Assembly (NCBI RefSeq): GCF_032118995.1 | Contig: NC_092666.1 | Span: 4,600,501 to 4,664,500 of the forward strand | Reading direction: 5' to 3' | Length of the DNA: 64,000 nt | Origin: Asterias amurensis | Lineage: Eukaryota; Echinodermata; Asteroidea; Forcipulatida; Asteriidae | Shown: positions 22,375 through 34,649 of the stretch, in pieces | How positions within the stretch are numbered: the first letter of the stretch is position 1 | Layout of the letters: each line of letters opens with the position of its first letter | Position numbers and translations under genes: made by a program | The notes under the pieces: model-generated | The model's database searches: none | Told to the model about the DNA's origin: nothing | What the model saw: the letters and a program-made list of their open reading frames with translations, nothing else

Positions 22375-24030
22375 CCTAGCTAAAAAAAAAACACTGCTAT
22401 AGCCTTGAAAAAACAAGGCTATATCTTGCAAACTAATCAACTTTTGCTTGAAAATGTAACAAGGCAATAGCCTAACAAACTTATCAAATTTTGCTTGAAA
22501 ATGCTACTTATCAAATTTTGCTTCTGCGTACTTGTCAAATTTTGCTTGAAAATGCTACTTATCAAATTTTGCTTCTGCGTACTTGTCAAATTTTGCTTGA
22601 AAATGCTACTTATCAAATTTTGCTTCTGCGTACTTGTCAAATTTTGCTTGAAAATGCTACTTATCAAATTTTGCTTCTGCGTACTTATCAAATTTTGCTT
22701 GAAAATGCAACAAGGCCTTGCAAACTTATCAAATTTTGCTTGAAAATGCAACAAGGCCTTGCAAACATATCAAATTTTGCTTGAAAATGCAACAAGGCTT
22801 TAGCCTTGTGTACTTATCAAATTTTGCTTCTGCATACTTAAGAAAAGTTGCTCGAAAATGCTACAAGGCTTTAGCCTTGCGTACTTGTCAAATTTTGCTC
22901 GAAAATGCTACAAGGCTATAGCCTTACAAACTTATCAAATTTTGCTTGAAAATGCAACAAGGCCTTGCAAAGTTATCAAATTTTGCTTGAAAATGCAACA
23001 AGGCCTTGCAAACTTATCAAATTTTGCTTGAAAATGCAACAAGGCTTTAGCCTTGTGTACTTATCAAATTTTGCTTCTGCATACTTTAGAAAAGTTGCTC
23101 GAAAATGCTACAAGGCTTTAGCCTTGCGTACTTGTCAAATTTTGCTTGAAAATGCTACAAGGCTATAGCCTTGTGTACTTATCAAATTTTGCTTCTGCGT
23201 ACTTAACAAAAGTTGCTCGAAAATGCTACAATGCTTTAGCCTTGCGTACTTGTCAAATTTTGCTCGAAAATGCTACAACGCTATATAGCCTTGCGTACTT
23301 GTCAAATTTTGCTCGAAATTGCTACAAGGCTATAGCCTTGCGTACTTATCAAATTTTGTTTCTGCGTTATTGACAAAAGTTGCTCGAAAATGCTACAAGG
23401 CTTTAGCCTTGCATACTTATCAAATTTTGCTTCTGCGTATTTAGCAAATTGTGCTTGAAAATGCTACAAGGCTTTAGCCTTGCGTACTTGTCAAATTTTG
23501 CTTGAAAATGCTACAAGGCTATAATAGCCTTGTGTACTTATCAAATTTTGTTTCTGCGTTATTAACAAAAGTTGCTCGAAAATGCTACAAGGCTTTAGCC
23601 TCGCATACTTATCAAATTTTGCTTGAAAATGAACTTGTCAAACTTTGCTTGAAAATTCTACAAGGCTATAGCCTTGTGTACTTATCAAATTTTGCTTCTG
23701 CGTACTAAGCAAAAGTGGCTCGAAAATGCTACAAGGCTTTAGCCTTGCGTACTTTTCAAATTTTGCTTGAAAATGCTACAAGGCTATAGCCTTGTGTACT
23801 TATCAAATTTTGCTTCTGCGTACTTAACAAAAGTTGCTCGAAAATGCTACAAGGAGTTAGCCTTGCGTACTTGTCAAATTTTGCTCGAAAATGCTACAAT
23901 GCTTTAGCCTTGCGTACTTGTCAAATTTTGCTTGAAAATGAACTTGTCAAATTTTGCTTGAAAATGCCACAAGGCTATAGCCTTGTGTACTTATCAAATT
24001 TTGCTTCTGCGTACTTATCACATTTTGCCT
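22375..24030. repeat. Satellite array, palindromic-core family (locus B)
   Basis: About 35 short units made of acttatcaaattttgcttga, aaatgctacaaggctatagc and ttctgcgtacttatc. Many contain CAAGGCTATAGCCTTG or the CAAGGCTTTAGCCTTG variant. A ~247-bp higher-order repeat is visible (22718-22921 against 22965-23168). Long open frames on both strands are repeat artefacts. Confidence 0.92.
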
Positions 24031-24292
24031 TGTGTATTTATCTGATTGTGTTATTTTGTTTGTACAAGAATAAAGCCTGATGCTATTTACGGGCAAGTCA
24101 ACCATTAGTTGACTTGCTTAAACTCGTAACTATACGTCTTATTATTTGACTCGTCTACTTGGCTGCCATTTTTTCCCACAATGCAACAAATTTGGTGTGT
24201 ATTAATTTAATAGGAGTTTCCTTGCGCAAAAAGACTTGCTAAAAGCGACTTAAATACACACCCAATTGTATTGTTGGCAAAAATGGCAGTCT

Positions 24293-24395
24293 GAGGGTCC
24301 ATCGTATCCTGGTGGAACCCTCCCCCACCCTATGGGGACTTACCATTGGTCCCTACAGGGTGGGGGAGGGTTCCACCAGGATAAGATGGGCCCTC
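24293..24395. mobile_element. Near-perfect 103-bp hairpin MITE
   Basis: gagggtccatcgtatcctgg and tggaaccctcccccacccta are mirrored by tagggtgggggagggttcca-type sequence and ccaggataagatgggccctc, around a ~20-base loop. Confidence 0.85.
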
Positions 24396-25374
24396 AATAC
24401 TTAATAAGGGAGGGGGGTAGGGTTGAGGCAAATAAAACACAAGATACAAGGAGAGTCATGTCCAATTTTTTATTAAAAAATTTGGCAAAAAAAAAGGCAG
24501 AGTTGCGCAAACACCTGTGCCTGTCGGTGGACCCCCTCGGCCACCTGGAACTTGTGATGACTTACTAGCCACAATTGCAATGCTTGATATGTTCTCTGTT
24601 CAGTGGAATTCATTTAGATGAACCATAGTGGTCTACTACAACGATGTACTGTCTTACAAGAACCAACGAGCTAGACGCAATTTTGCGCTGTTTTCGACGC
24701 AGTAGTCATGAGCAGAAGGGAGTTGTTGCTTGCTTAAATGAGTGATGCCCCCAAGGGCCTAAGATTTCACCGATTGTTGTTTCGCAACCAAGCTGCACTG
24801 GTGGTGCTAAGAGTTGTCGATGCTTGTTCCAATGGGATCCTAACTCGACAGATGATGACGACTTCTATCTAGATGACGATGTGCTGGCTGGAGAAACATG
24901 TTCTACAATGGTCATAATTTCCCCCTTGCTTTTCATGGGGCTGCAATTTGGTTGTCCGAATGTAGTCAATAAACAGAATGACTACGCAAGAGAACTTGTT
25001 TTAGCGGACGCGGACTTTGATTCAAAACAAAGTCCACTTTAAAGTGTGTAAAACAAGCTATCAAAACATTGATGAAAAAGTCTGACGTATCACCAAAAAG
25101 ACTTAATAATTGCCAATAAATACCAAAGATGACATTGAATTGATATAAGATCTTACTATGTAAGAAGCTACAACTACATCGGACCTTAACAAGACCAGAC
25201 ATTTCAACTTGACTAGATTTATCAAGACGGGAAGAAAGAACTTGGTTTCATCCTAAAAAGTAACTAATTCGAAGTGGTTTTGGATAAATACTAAGATTCT
25301 TAAATGTGGTGGATGAGCTTACAAGTGAAAAAACAGTTTCCTTGACTGACCCTCGAGATACTAGCAAATATGAC

Positions 25375-26300
25375 AAGGGGTAAGTCCAGCAAATTTTGCT
25401 TGATTTGGGTAAAAAACTGAGAAAGTAACGAGGGCCAAGTTCAAAATTTTAGTTGAAAAAATCGCAATGGGCAAGTCTAGCAAAATTGGTATGATTTTGG
25501 TCAAAAACTGAAATAGAAATGAGGGGTACCGGTAAGTTCAGAATTTTGGTTGAAAAAAATCGCAAGGGGCAAGTCCAGCAAATTTTGTATGATTTTGGTC
25601 TAACACTGAAAAAGTAACAAGGGGTAAGTTAAGAATTTTTGTAGAAAAAATTGCAAGGGCGTGTCCAGCAAACTTGGAATGTAATCATAATTTTTGGTCA
25701 AAAACTGAAAAAGTAACAAGGGTAAAATTTGAATTTTCGTTGAAAAAATCGCAAGGGGCAAGTCCAGCAAATTTGGTATGATTTTGGTCAAAAACTGAAA
25801 AAGTAAAAAGGGGTAAAATTAGAATTTTCGTAGAAAAAATCACAAGGGGCAAGTCCAGCAAATTTTGGTACGATTTTGGTCAAAAACTGAAAAAGTAACA
25901 AGGGGTAAAATTTGAATTTGCGCAGAAAAAATTTCAAGGGGAAAGTCCAGCAAATTTGGTATGATTTTGGTCAAAAACTGAAAAAGTAACAAGGGGTAAT
26001 ATTAGAATTTTCATAGAAAAAATCACAAGGGGCAAGTCCAGCAAATTTGGTATGATTTTGGTCAAACAGTGGCAAAGGGTAAGTTCAGAATTTTGGTCGG
26101 AAAAATCGCAAGGGGTAAGTCCAGAAAATTTGGTTGGATTTTAGTCAAAAAGTAATAAGGGGTAAGCTGAGAATTTTGTTCAGATTTTGGTCGAAATTAT
26201 CAAAGGGGGCAAGTAAAGCAAATTTGGTTTGAAGCAAATTTGGTGAAATTTTGGTAAAAAACTGAAAAAGTAACAGGGGGCAAGCCAAGCATTTTCGTAG
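25375..26300. repeat. Tandem repeat, ~80-bp unit, inside foldback element
   Basis: About eleven units containing aaggggcaagtccagcaaat, atgattttggtcaaaaactg and aaaaagtaacaaggggtaa. Unit lengths vary by small indels. Confidence 0.88.
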
Positions 26301-26860
26301 GACTTCGGTTCATGGAAATGGGGGAAAACCCACAGGGGGGAGGGGACTTGTGGTTAAAATTTGTTTGAAAGACCAACCTAAAGAAAGTCTTGTATCAGAT
26401 TGGTTTTTACAAAACCCTAAAAATGTACCACGCCTGTCTGGGATATTTTTGCGAATAATTACTACAAAAAAGTCTAAATGGAATGAAGGTACCTACTTGT
26501 TTGAGTGACCTTTGAATAACCTTTGACATTTTGGGGGACTTTTGTTTGACCTTTGACCAAGAATAGGAGATTTGGAGTCTACTTGCTTTTGTTGAATGAA
26601 AGTAAAAACAATAATGTTTTGGAACACTTAACGAATTTCATGCCAGATGGGCCTACATGCAAGTGTTTTTTGCATAAGTTTTTAATATGCCCCTTCGCAA
26701 AAATGAATTTCCTCCCTGGTAGGACCTGAATTGAATGCCACATGACAGGGGAAAAGTGGATCTGAAAATGTACGTGTTGAATAATTATTCAAGGTATTGT
26801 TTGGAGACTAGTATGAACCACAACATTAAGAAAAAAACTTGTCTATTTTGTTATGGCATT
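26300..26860. other. Non-repetitive spacer within foldback element; no gene seen
   Basis: AT-rich sequence with a small tgacctttgaccaa/gacctttgaataacctttga motif cluster. The only open frame (26735-26917) lacks coding character. Confidence 0.4.
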
Positions 26861-27625
26861 CAGGTTATGAACTTTGTTCTTGCCCCAGTGAAGGGCATTT
26901 CTATGAAGAAAATTTGAATTTGTATTTAAACTTTGCAAAGGCCATCACCGCAAAAACACAGGGCACTATGACAATTGCTGTTGGCGCCAAGAGTTATTTC
27001 CAGGCCTTGCTGTTTTTGTGTAAATTTTAAAGAAAATTAATGTTGTGTTCATGGCATTTCGTGCCTTGAACTTTGTTCTTGAAGGGGCATATAATTTTCC
27101 TCTAGGAAGGGCAACTTCTTTGAGGAAAATGTTTAATTTGTATTTGAACTTTGCAAAGGGCACCACAGCAAATGTACATTGCACCATGGCAATTGCTGTG
27201 GGTGCCAGGGGTTATTTCCAGACCTTGCTTGTCTGTGTGTAAATTTCAATAAAATGAATGTTGCCCAGGCCTTGAACTTTGTTCTTGAAGGGGCACAGTA
27301 ATTTCCTCAGTGAGGGGCATTTCTATGAAGAAAATTTGAATTTGTATTTAAACTTTGCAAAGGGCATCACCGCAAAAACAATTGCTGTTGGCGTCAGGAG
27401 TTATTTCCAGGCCTTGCTGTTTTTGTGTAAATTTTAAACAAAATTAATGTTGTGTTCATGGCATTTCGTGCCTTGAACTTTGTTCTTGAAGGGGCATATA
27501 ATTTTCCTCTAGGAAGGGCAACTTCTTGGAGGAAAATGTTTATTTGTATTTGAACTTTGCAAAGGGCACCACAGCAAAAGCACCGGGCACCATGGCAACT
27601 GCTGTGGGTGCCAGGGGTAACTTTG
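26860..27625 (+). repeat. Tandem copies (~200 bp) of the gggcaccaaggcaat dispersed family
   Basis: Three to four copies of a unit running ccttgaactttgttcttgaa, ggggcatataattttcctct, gtatttgaactttgcaaagg, gcaccacagcaaa, gcaattgctgtgggtgccag. The same element underlies the minisatellite at 41.70-42.22 kb. Confidence 0.8.
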
Positions 27626-28679
27626 AGGCCTTGGATTTTTGTAAAAAATAACTTTTCTTGACAAACAAAACAGTTTTTTGAGCTAAAAAATGAAAGTGTT
27701 TTTAGACAGTTTTTTGTTGAAATTGATTTTGAAACTAACTAGAATGTGGCAAGAATAATGTTTTCCTTGATTTGCGGAAATCATTTGTTGGGAGAAAACA
27801 AGGCTCAAAAATCTTGTTAAAAACAAAGAAACGGTTCTAGTCTATAAATGTTAAGTTCCGTTTTCAAAATCGTATCCTCAGACATCATTTGAAGTAGCAA
27901 GGTTTTAAGCTACTACAGCCTAGTATAAATTGGAATAAATTATCTTGCTCCAGGTTATTTTAGTTGGGATTCTTAAGAGATAAAACTGAAAAATAAAATC
28001 TCCAATAATTTGCCCTTGACCATGACTAGACCCTTAAACCTTGACTTCGACTTGACCTTTGACCTCTACTAAAACTAACCAATTCTAAACAAATATGAAT
28101 TATAGCAGTCCAATGTCATCTTTGGTATTAAGAGGCAATAAAAATGAGGTTTGTCTTACAGAAAAATTGTAGAGGCTAAGTTGCATGACCAAGCAGAACA
28201 TGTTTCTTCAGCCCTCACATCATCAACTGGATAGAAGTCGTCAACATCCACCAAGTCCAGATTCCATTGGCTCAAACGAAGACATCTCTCGGCACCTTTG
28301 GTGATCTCATAAGATCCCCAGTACACACCTGTTTACTCAAAAACAAAAGAATGACGTGACCAACAAAGGGCTAAATTATAAGGGGCCCTCATCCCGACGT
28401 CTTGGGAGATCGATCAACACGTTTTAGGGACCAACGACTCGCTCCCAGCTCAGACAATGTGAGTGGTTCCAAAAAATGCTTGTTCTAGCTCGTCAAATCT
28501 TGTAAGGCATTACACCAGTGAAGCAGAACACTAGTGGTGCATCTAAGTGAATTTCACTGAACAGAGAACATACCTCCCATTGCACCCGGCAAGCAGGATC
28601 ACCACTTGTTCCAGGCAGCCGAGGGGGTCCACCGACAGGCACAGGTGTTTGCACAACTCTGCCAGTTTTTCAATGGGTT

Positions 28680-29590
28680 TGGATGAGGCCCTAACATTAT
28701 CAAAACGAGTTGCTCCTACACAATGAAGCCAAAATGAAATGTTTTGGAAAAAACTCAAAAATATAAAAAAATAAAAAGGAACTTTAAATATTGATGAAAA
28801 AATCAGGTGGTTTTGCCTTGAAGCTCTGAAAGATATTCATGACATCATGCAGAGCCAACAAATATTTGTAAATAAATTTAAAAATAAAACAAATTGCTGA
28901 TGAAAAAAGTTACGTTTTTAAACACCTGTGAAAGAGTTTGTTGTGATCTTAACAAACTTGTGGTTTTTAAAAAAATTTGCCTTGGAAATTTTGGGAACAA
29001 AAAATGATAGCTTCACAAGCAATCATTTTATGGAAGACGCTATAGGTATTCAAACACTAACTGTGAAATAGTTGTTAACATTCATTGAACTAAATAAACG
29101 TTGGTGGGATTTCCCATTTTTTTTCTTTCAAAGCCTTGGTAATTTCTGGAACAAAAATGATGGCTTCACTTGCAAGAGTAGGCATCATTTTATGAGTGAA
29201 TAATTTGTAAATGGCTTCATTTTTGGTAGGAGCAACTCGTATTTACATAAAATTACAGATAATAAGGATGATTCAGAATTAGATAGTGGTCTAACTTACT
29301 ACACCCAAAACAAAAATGAAATTCAAACATGAAGGAAAAAGATAAGTGATGTCTATTTGAAAATTTGCATTGTTATTTTTGTAAAAACCAGAGTGTCGTT
29401 TCAAAGAAAGACAATGATTATCTGCAAAGGAGATTTTTCCTCAAATTTTAACCCCAATTTTTTTGTTCGCTATTAAAGTCTCAGACTTATTTAATTCTGA
29501 ACCATTTACAATGGATGGTTTCGGTCTACAAATAAGAATAAATCAATATTAAAAGGAGGGGAGGTATTTCTAACTTCACCAAGTGTAATT
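28680..29590. other. No gene seen; AT-rich intergenic sequence
   Basis: AT-rich, with two diverged ~130-bp related stretches (aatgatagcttcacaagcaa near 29005 and aatgatggcttcacttgcaa near 29156). No splice-supported open frame. Confidence 0.4.
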
Positions 29591-32500
29591 CACCAAACCA
29601 GGGATGAGGTATTGGTTAATCACCACACTAGTAGGAAAAGTATGGGTAGATCACCACAAGGGAAGTATGGGTAGATCACCACACTAGGGTTATAACGGGT
29701 AGATCACCGCAAGGATGGGCAGATCACCACAAGGGAACTATGGGTAGATCACCACACTAGGGTCATAATGGGTAGATCACCACAACGGAGTTATGGGTAG
29801 ATCACCTCAAGGGAGCTATGGGTAGACCACCACAAGGGAAGTATGGGTAGATCACCACAAGGGAGCTATGGGTAGATCACCACAAGGGAACTATGGGTAG
29901 ATCACCACAAGGGAAGTATGGGTAGATCACCACAAGGGAAGTATGGGTAGATCACCACAAGGGAAGTATGGGTAGATCACCACAAGGGAAGTATGGGTAG
30001 ATCACCACAAGGGAAGTATGGGTCGATCACCACAAAGGAAGTATGTGTAGAACACTACACTAGGGTTAGTATGGGTAGTTCACCACAAGGGAAGTACGGG
30101 TAGACCACCCCACTAGGGTCAGTATGGGTAGATCACCACAAGGGAAGTATGGGTATCACCACACTAGGGTTAGTATGGGTAGATCACCACAAGGGAAGTA
30201 TGGGTAGATCACCACATTAGGGTAAGTATGGGTAGATCACCACAAGGGAAGTATGGGTCGATCACCACAAGGGAAGTGTGTGTAGAACACCACACTAGGG
30301 TTAGTATGGGAAGTTCACCACACTAGGATTATAATGGGTAGATCACCACAAGGGATGTTTGGGTAGATCACCACAAGGGAAGTATGGGTAGATCACCACA
30401 AGGGAAGTATGGGTATCACCACACTAGGGTTAGAATGGGTAGATCACCACAAGGGAAGTATGGGTAGATCACCACAAGGGAAGTATGGGTCGATCACCAC
30501 AAGGGAAGTATGGGTAGATCACCACAAGGGAAGTATGGGTAGCTCACCAAAAGGGAATTATGGGTCGATCACCACAAGGGAAGTATGTGTAGAACACCAC
30601 ACTAGGGTTAGTATGGGTAGATCACCACAAGGGAATTATGGGTCGATCACCACAAGGGAAGTATGGGTAGATCACCACAAGGGAAGTATGGGTAGCTCAC
30701 CAAAAGGGAATTATGGGTCGATCACCACAAGGGAAGTATGTGTAGAACACCACACTAGGGTTAGTATGGGTAGATCACCACAAGGGAAGTATGGGTAGAT
30801 CACCACAAGGGAAGTATGGGTAGATCACCACAAGGGAAGTATGGGTAGAACACCACAATAGGGTTAGTATGGGTAGATCACCACAAGGTAAGTATGGGTA
30901 GATCACCACAAGGAAAGTATGGGTAGATCACCACAAGGGAAGTATGGGTAGAACACCACACTAGGGTTAGTATGGGTAGATCACAACAAGGGAAGTATGG
31001 GTCGATCACCACAAGGGAAGTATGGGTCGATCACCATAAGGGAAGTATGGGTAGATCACCACAAGGGAAGTATGGGTAGATCACCACAAGGGAAGTATGG
31101 GTAGAACACCACACTAGGGTTAGTATGGGTAGTTCACCACAAGGGAAGTACGGGTACACCACCCCACTAGAGTTAGTATGGGTAGATCACCACACTAGGG
31201 TTATAATGGGGAGATCACCACAAGGGAAGTATGGGTAGATCACCACATGGGAAATTGAAGCATTTGAATTGATTGAGCTAATTAATGTACATCTAATAAA
31301 ATATACAGAAACAATGCTTCATGTATTTAACTAAGCCTACAACATTTAAATTTGGAATGTTGAATTTGATGATGCACTTCACAAGGGAAGTATGGGTAGA
31401 TCACCACAGTAGGTTAAGTATGGGTAGACCACCACAAGGGATGTATGGGTAGATCACCACAACGGAAGTATGGGTAGATCACTACACTAGGGTTAGTATG
31501 GGTAGTTCACCACAAGGGAAGTACGGGTAGACCACCCCACTAGGGTCAGTATGGGTAGATCACCACAAGGGAAGTATGGGTATCACCACACTAGGGTTAG
31601 TATGGGTAGATCACCACAAGGGAAGTATGGGTAGATCACCACATTAGGGTAAGTATGGGTAGATCACCACAAGGGAAGTATGGGTCGATCACCACAAGGG
31701 AAGTGTGTGTAGAACACCACACTAGGGTTAGTATGGGAAGTTCACCACACTAGGATTATAATGGGTAGATCACCACAAGGGATGTTTGGGTAGATCACCA
31801 CAAGGGAAGTATGGGTAGATCACCACAAGGGAAGTATGGGTATCACCACACTAGGGTTAGAATGGGTAGATCACCACAAGGGAAGTATGGGTAGATCACC
31901 ACAAGGGAAGTATGGGTCGATCACCACAAGGGAAGTATGGGTAGATCACCACAAGGGAAGTATGGGTAGCTCACCAAAAGGGAATTATGGGTCGATCACC
32001 ACAAGGGAAGTATGTGTAGAACACCACACTAGGGTTAGTATGGGTAGATCACCACAAGGGAATTATGGGTCGATCACCACAAGGGAAGTATGGGTAGATC
32101 ACCACAAGGGAAGTATGGGTAGCTCACCAAAAGGGAATTATGGGTCGATCACCACAAGGGAAGTATGTGTAGAACACCACACTAGGGTTAGTATGGGTAG
32201 ATCACCACAAGGGAAGTATGGGTAGATCACCACAAGGGAAGTATGGGTAGATCACCACAAGGGAAGTATGGGTAGAACACCACAATAGGGTTAGTATGGG
32301 TAGATCACCACAAGGTAAGTATGGGTAGATCACCACAAGGAAAGTATGGGTAGATCACCACAAGGGAAGTATGGGTAGAACACCACACTAGGGTTAGTAT
32401 GGGTAGATCACAACAAGGGAAGTATGGGTCGATCACCACAAGGAAAGTATGGGTCGATCACCATAAGGGAAGTATGGGTAGATCACCACAAGGGAAGTAT

Positions 32501-34080
32501 GGGTAGATCACCACAAGGGAAGTATGGGTAGAACACCACACTAGGGTTAGTATGGGTAGTTCACCACAAGGGAAGTACGGGTACACCACCCCACTAGAGT
32601 TAGTATGGGTAGATCACCACACTAGGGTTATAATGGGGAGATCACCACAAGGGAAGTATGGGTAGATCACCACATGGGAAATTGAAGCATTTGAATTGAT
32701 TGAGCTAATTAATGTACATCTAATAAAATATACAGAAACAATGCTTCATGTATTTAACTAAGCCTACAACATTTAAATTTGGAATGTTGAATTTGATGAT
32801 GCACTTCACAAGGGAAGTATGGGTAGATCACCACAGTAGGTTAAGTATGGGTAGACCACCACAAGGGATGTATGGGTAGATCACCACAACGGAAGTATGG
32901 GTAGATCACCACACTAGGGTTAGTATGGGTAGATCACCACAAGGGAAGTATGGGTAGTTCACCACAAGGGAAGTATGGGTAGATCACCACAAGGGAAGTA
33001 TGGGTCGATCACCACAAGGGAAGTATGTGAAGATCACCACAAGGGAAGTATGGGTAGATCACCACAAGGGAAGTATGGATAGACTACCACACTAGGGTTA
33101 GTATGGGTAGATCACCACAAGGGAAGTATGGGTAGTTCACCACAAGGGAAGTATGGGTAGATCACCACAAGGGAAGTATGGGTCGATCACCACAAGGGAA
33201 GTATGTGAAGATCACCACAAGGGAAGTATGGGTAGATCACCACAAGGGAAGTATGGGTAGACTACCACACTAGGGTTAGTATGGGTAGTTCACCACAAGG
33301 GAAGTATGGGTAGACTACCACACTAGGGTTAGTATGGGTAGATCACCACAAGGGAAGTATGGGTAGTTCACCACAAGGGAAGTATGGGTAGATCACCACA
33401 AGGGAAGTATGGGTCGATCACCACAAGGGAAGTATGTGAAGATCACCACAAGGGAAGTATGGGTAGATCACCATAAGGGAAGTATGGGTAGTTCACCACA
33501 AGGGAAGTATGGGTAGATCACCACAAGGGAAGTATGGGTAGATCACCATAAGGGAAGTATGGGTAGATCACCATAAGGGAAGTGTGGGTAGATCACCACA
33601 AGGGAAGTATGGGTAGATCACCATAAGGGAAGTGTGGGTAGATCACCACAAGGGAAGTATGAGTAGATCACCATAAGGGAAGTATGGGTAGTTCACCACA
33701 AGGGAAGTATGGGTAGATCACCATAAGGGAAGTATGGGTAGTTCACCACAAGGGAAGTATGGGTAGATCACCATAAGGGAAGTATGGGTAGTTCACCACA
33801 AGGGAAGTATGGGTAGATCACCACAAGGGAAGTATGGGTAGATCACCATAAGGGAAGTGTGGGTAGATCACCACAAGGGAAGTATGGGTAGATCACCACA
33901 AGGGAAGTATGGGTAGTTCACCATAAGGGAAGTATGGGTAGTTCACCACAAGGGAAGTATGGGTAGTTCACCACAAGGGAAGTATGGGTAGATTCCCACA
34001 AGGGAAGTATGGGTAGATCACCACAAGGAAAGTATGGATAGATCACCACAAGGGAAGTATGGGTAGGTCACCACAAGGCA
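29590..34080. repeat. 25-bp minisatellite array (~4.5 kb)
   Basis: About 170 units of a 25-bp repeat read as gggtagatcaccacaaggga plus agtat. It is interspersed with a ~28-bp variant carrying ccacactagggttagtat and with single-base variants (gtcgatc, gttcacc, ccataag). Units from ~33470 onward favour gttcaccacaag/ccataaggga variants, so the array has sub-domains. Long open frames (30409-30798, 31836-32225) are repeat-generated. Confidence 0.95.
30054..32907. repeat. Nearly identical 1427-bp tandem duplication within the 25-bp array
   Basis: The segment 30054-31480 is repeated at 31481-32907 with the same order of variant units. It also carries the same ~140-base non-repeat insert (31246-31385 and 32673-32812, containing gaagcatttgaattgattga and atgtacatctaataaaatat). 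The only differences I noticed are one or two substitutions, for example aaggga/aaggaa near 31016 and 32443. Confidence 0.92.
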
Positions 34081-34500
34081 CACCCCTGAAATGTACTCTA
34101 ACCTACAAAAGTATTGAAGTTTTTGAAACCTACAAAATGTTCACATTCATATAGACACAAGGGTGTCACTATATTCTGCATGCATCTTGAAAATTGTGTA
34201 AAAGGAGTTGAGGACAAAAACAGCTCAGCAAGATTTTGAACTGTATTTTTATATTTTCAGTGGCTGAGAAAAACCACAACATTAAAATTGCATGCTGCGA
34301 TTGGCTGTGTATGAGATGGCCGACAACCCCTTTGGGGAAAGTCCCATCCGGCTCCATAGACCTTTATCACGGTTTAGCTATCTTGATTTTACTCAATTCC
34401 AAATCATTGTAAGTATCTCGCAACTTCGACGACCAATTGAGCTCAAATTTGCACAGGTTTGTTATTTTATACACCAAGTGAGAAGAATGGTCTTTGACTG

Positions 34501-34649
34501 TTAAAGCCATTACCGGTATACACTTTTGGTACAGAAAAAAAAAGTTCACAGATTTACAACTAATTTACAGGGTTTACAGAAGGTAGGTGTGATACACGAA
34601 GTGTGGGCCTTCGACAATACTGTTTACCGAAAGTGTATAATGGCTTTAA
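34501..34649. mobile_element. TTAA-flanked foldback MITE T2 (aagccattatacact type)
   Basis: TTAA-AGCCATTACCGGTATACAC at the left, AAAGTGTATAATGGCT-TTAA at the right. The copy at 45594-45940 has the same ends. The preceding ~160 bases (cgaccaattgagctcaaatt ... accaagtgagaagaatggtc) are the remnant end of a T1 copy. Confidence 0.75.

Larger units (their letters stand above)
24499..28675. mobile_element. Large foldback element, family F, copy 2 (~4.2 kb)
   Basis: The left arm (24499-24905) has cagagttgcgcaaacacctg, tgcctgtcggtggaccccct, gatgacgacttctatctaga and gctggagaaacatgttct. The right arm (28190-28675) has these reversed (agaacatgtttcttcagccc ... gggggtccaccgacaggcac ... tgcacaactctgcc). 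Arms of ~400-480 bp enclose two tandem arrays. The arm sequence is related to that of the element at 4765-7757 (cagagttgcgcaaac; gacttc-t-cccagatgatg), so both belong to one family. Confidence 0.75.

Noticed and set aside
22437..22784. Overlapping ~80-105-codon repeat frames on both strands
   Set aside because: They follow the satellite period at locus B. Opposite-strand frames are equally open, which is not expected of a real gene.
30409..32225. Two identical 129-codon frames of VDHHKGSMG/GSITTREV repeats
   Set aside because: Generated by the 25-bp minisatellite (75-nt frame period) and identical only because of the 1427-bp duplication.
29590..34080. A CRISPR-like array
   Set aside because: Units are contiguous, without unique spacers, in a eukaryotic genome with spliced genes: a minisatellite.
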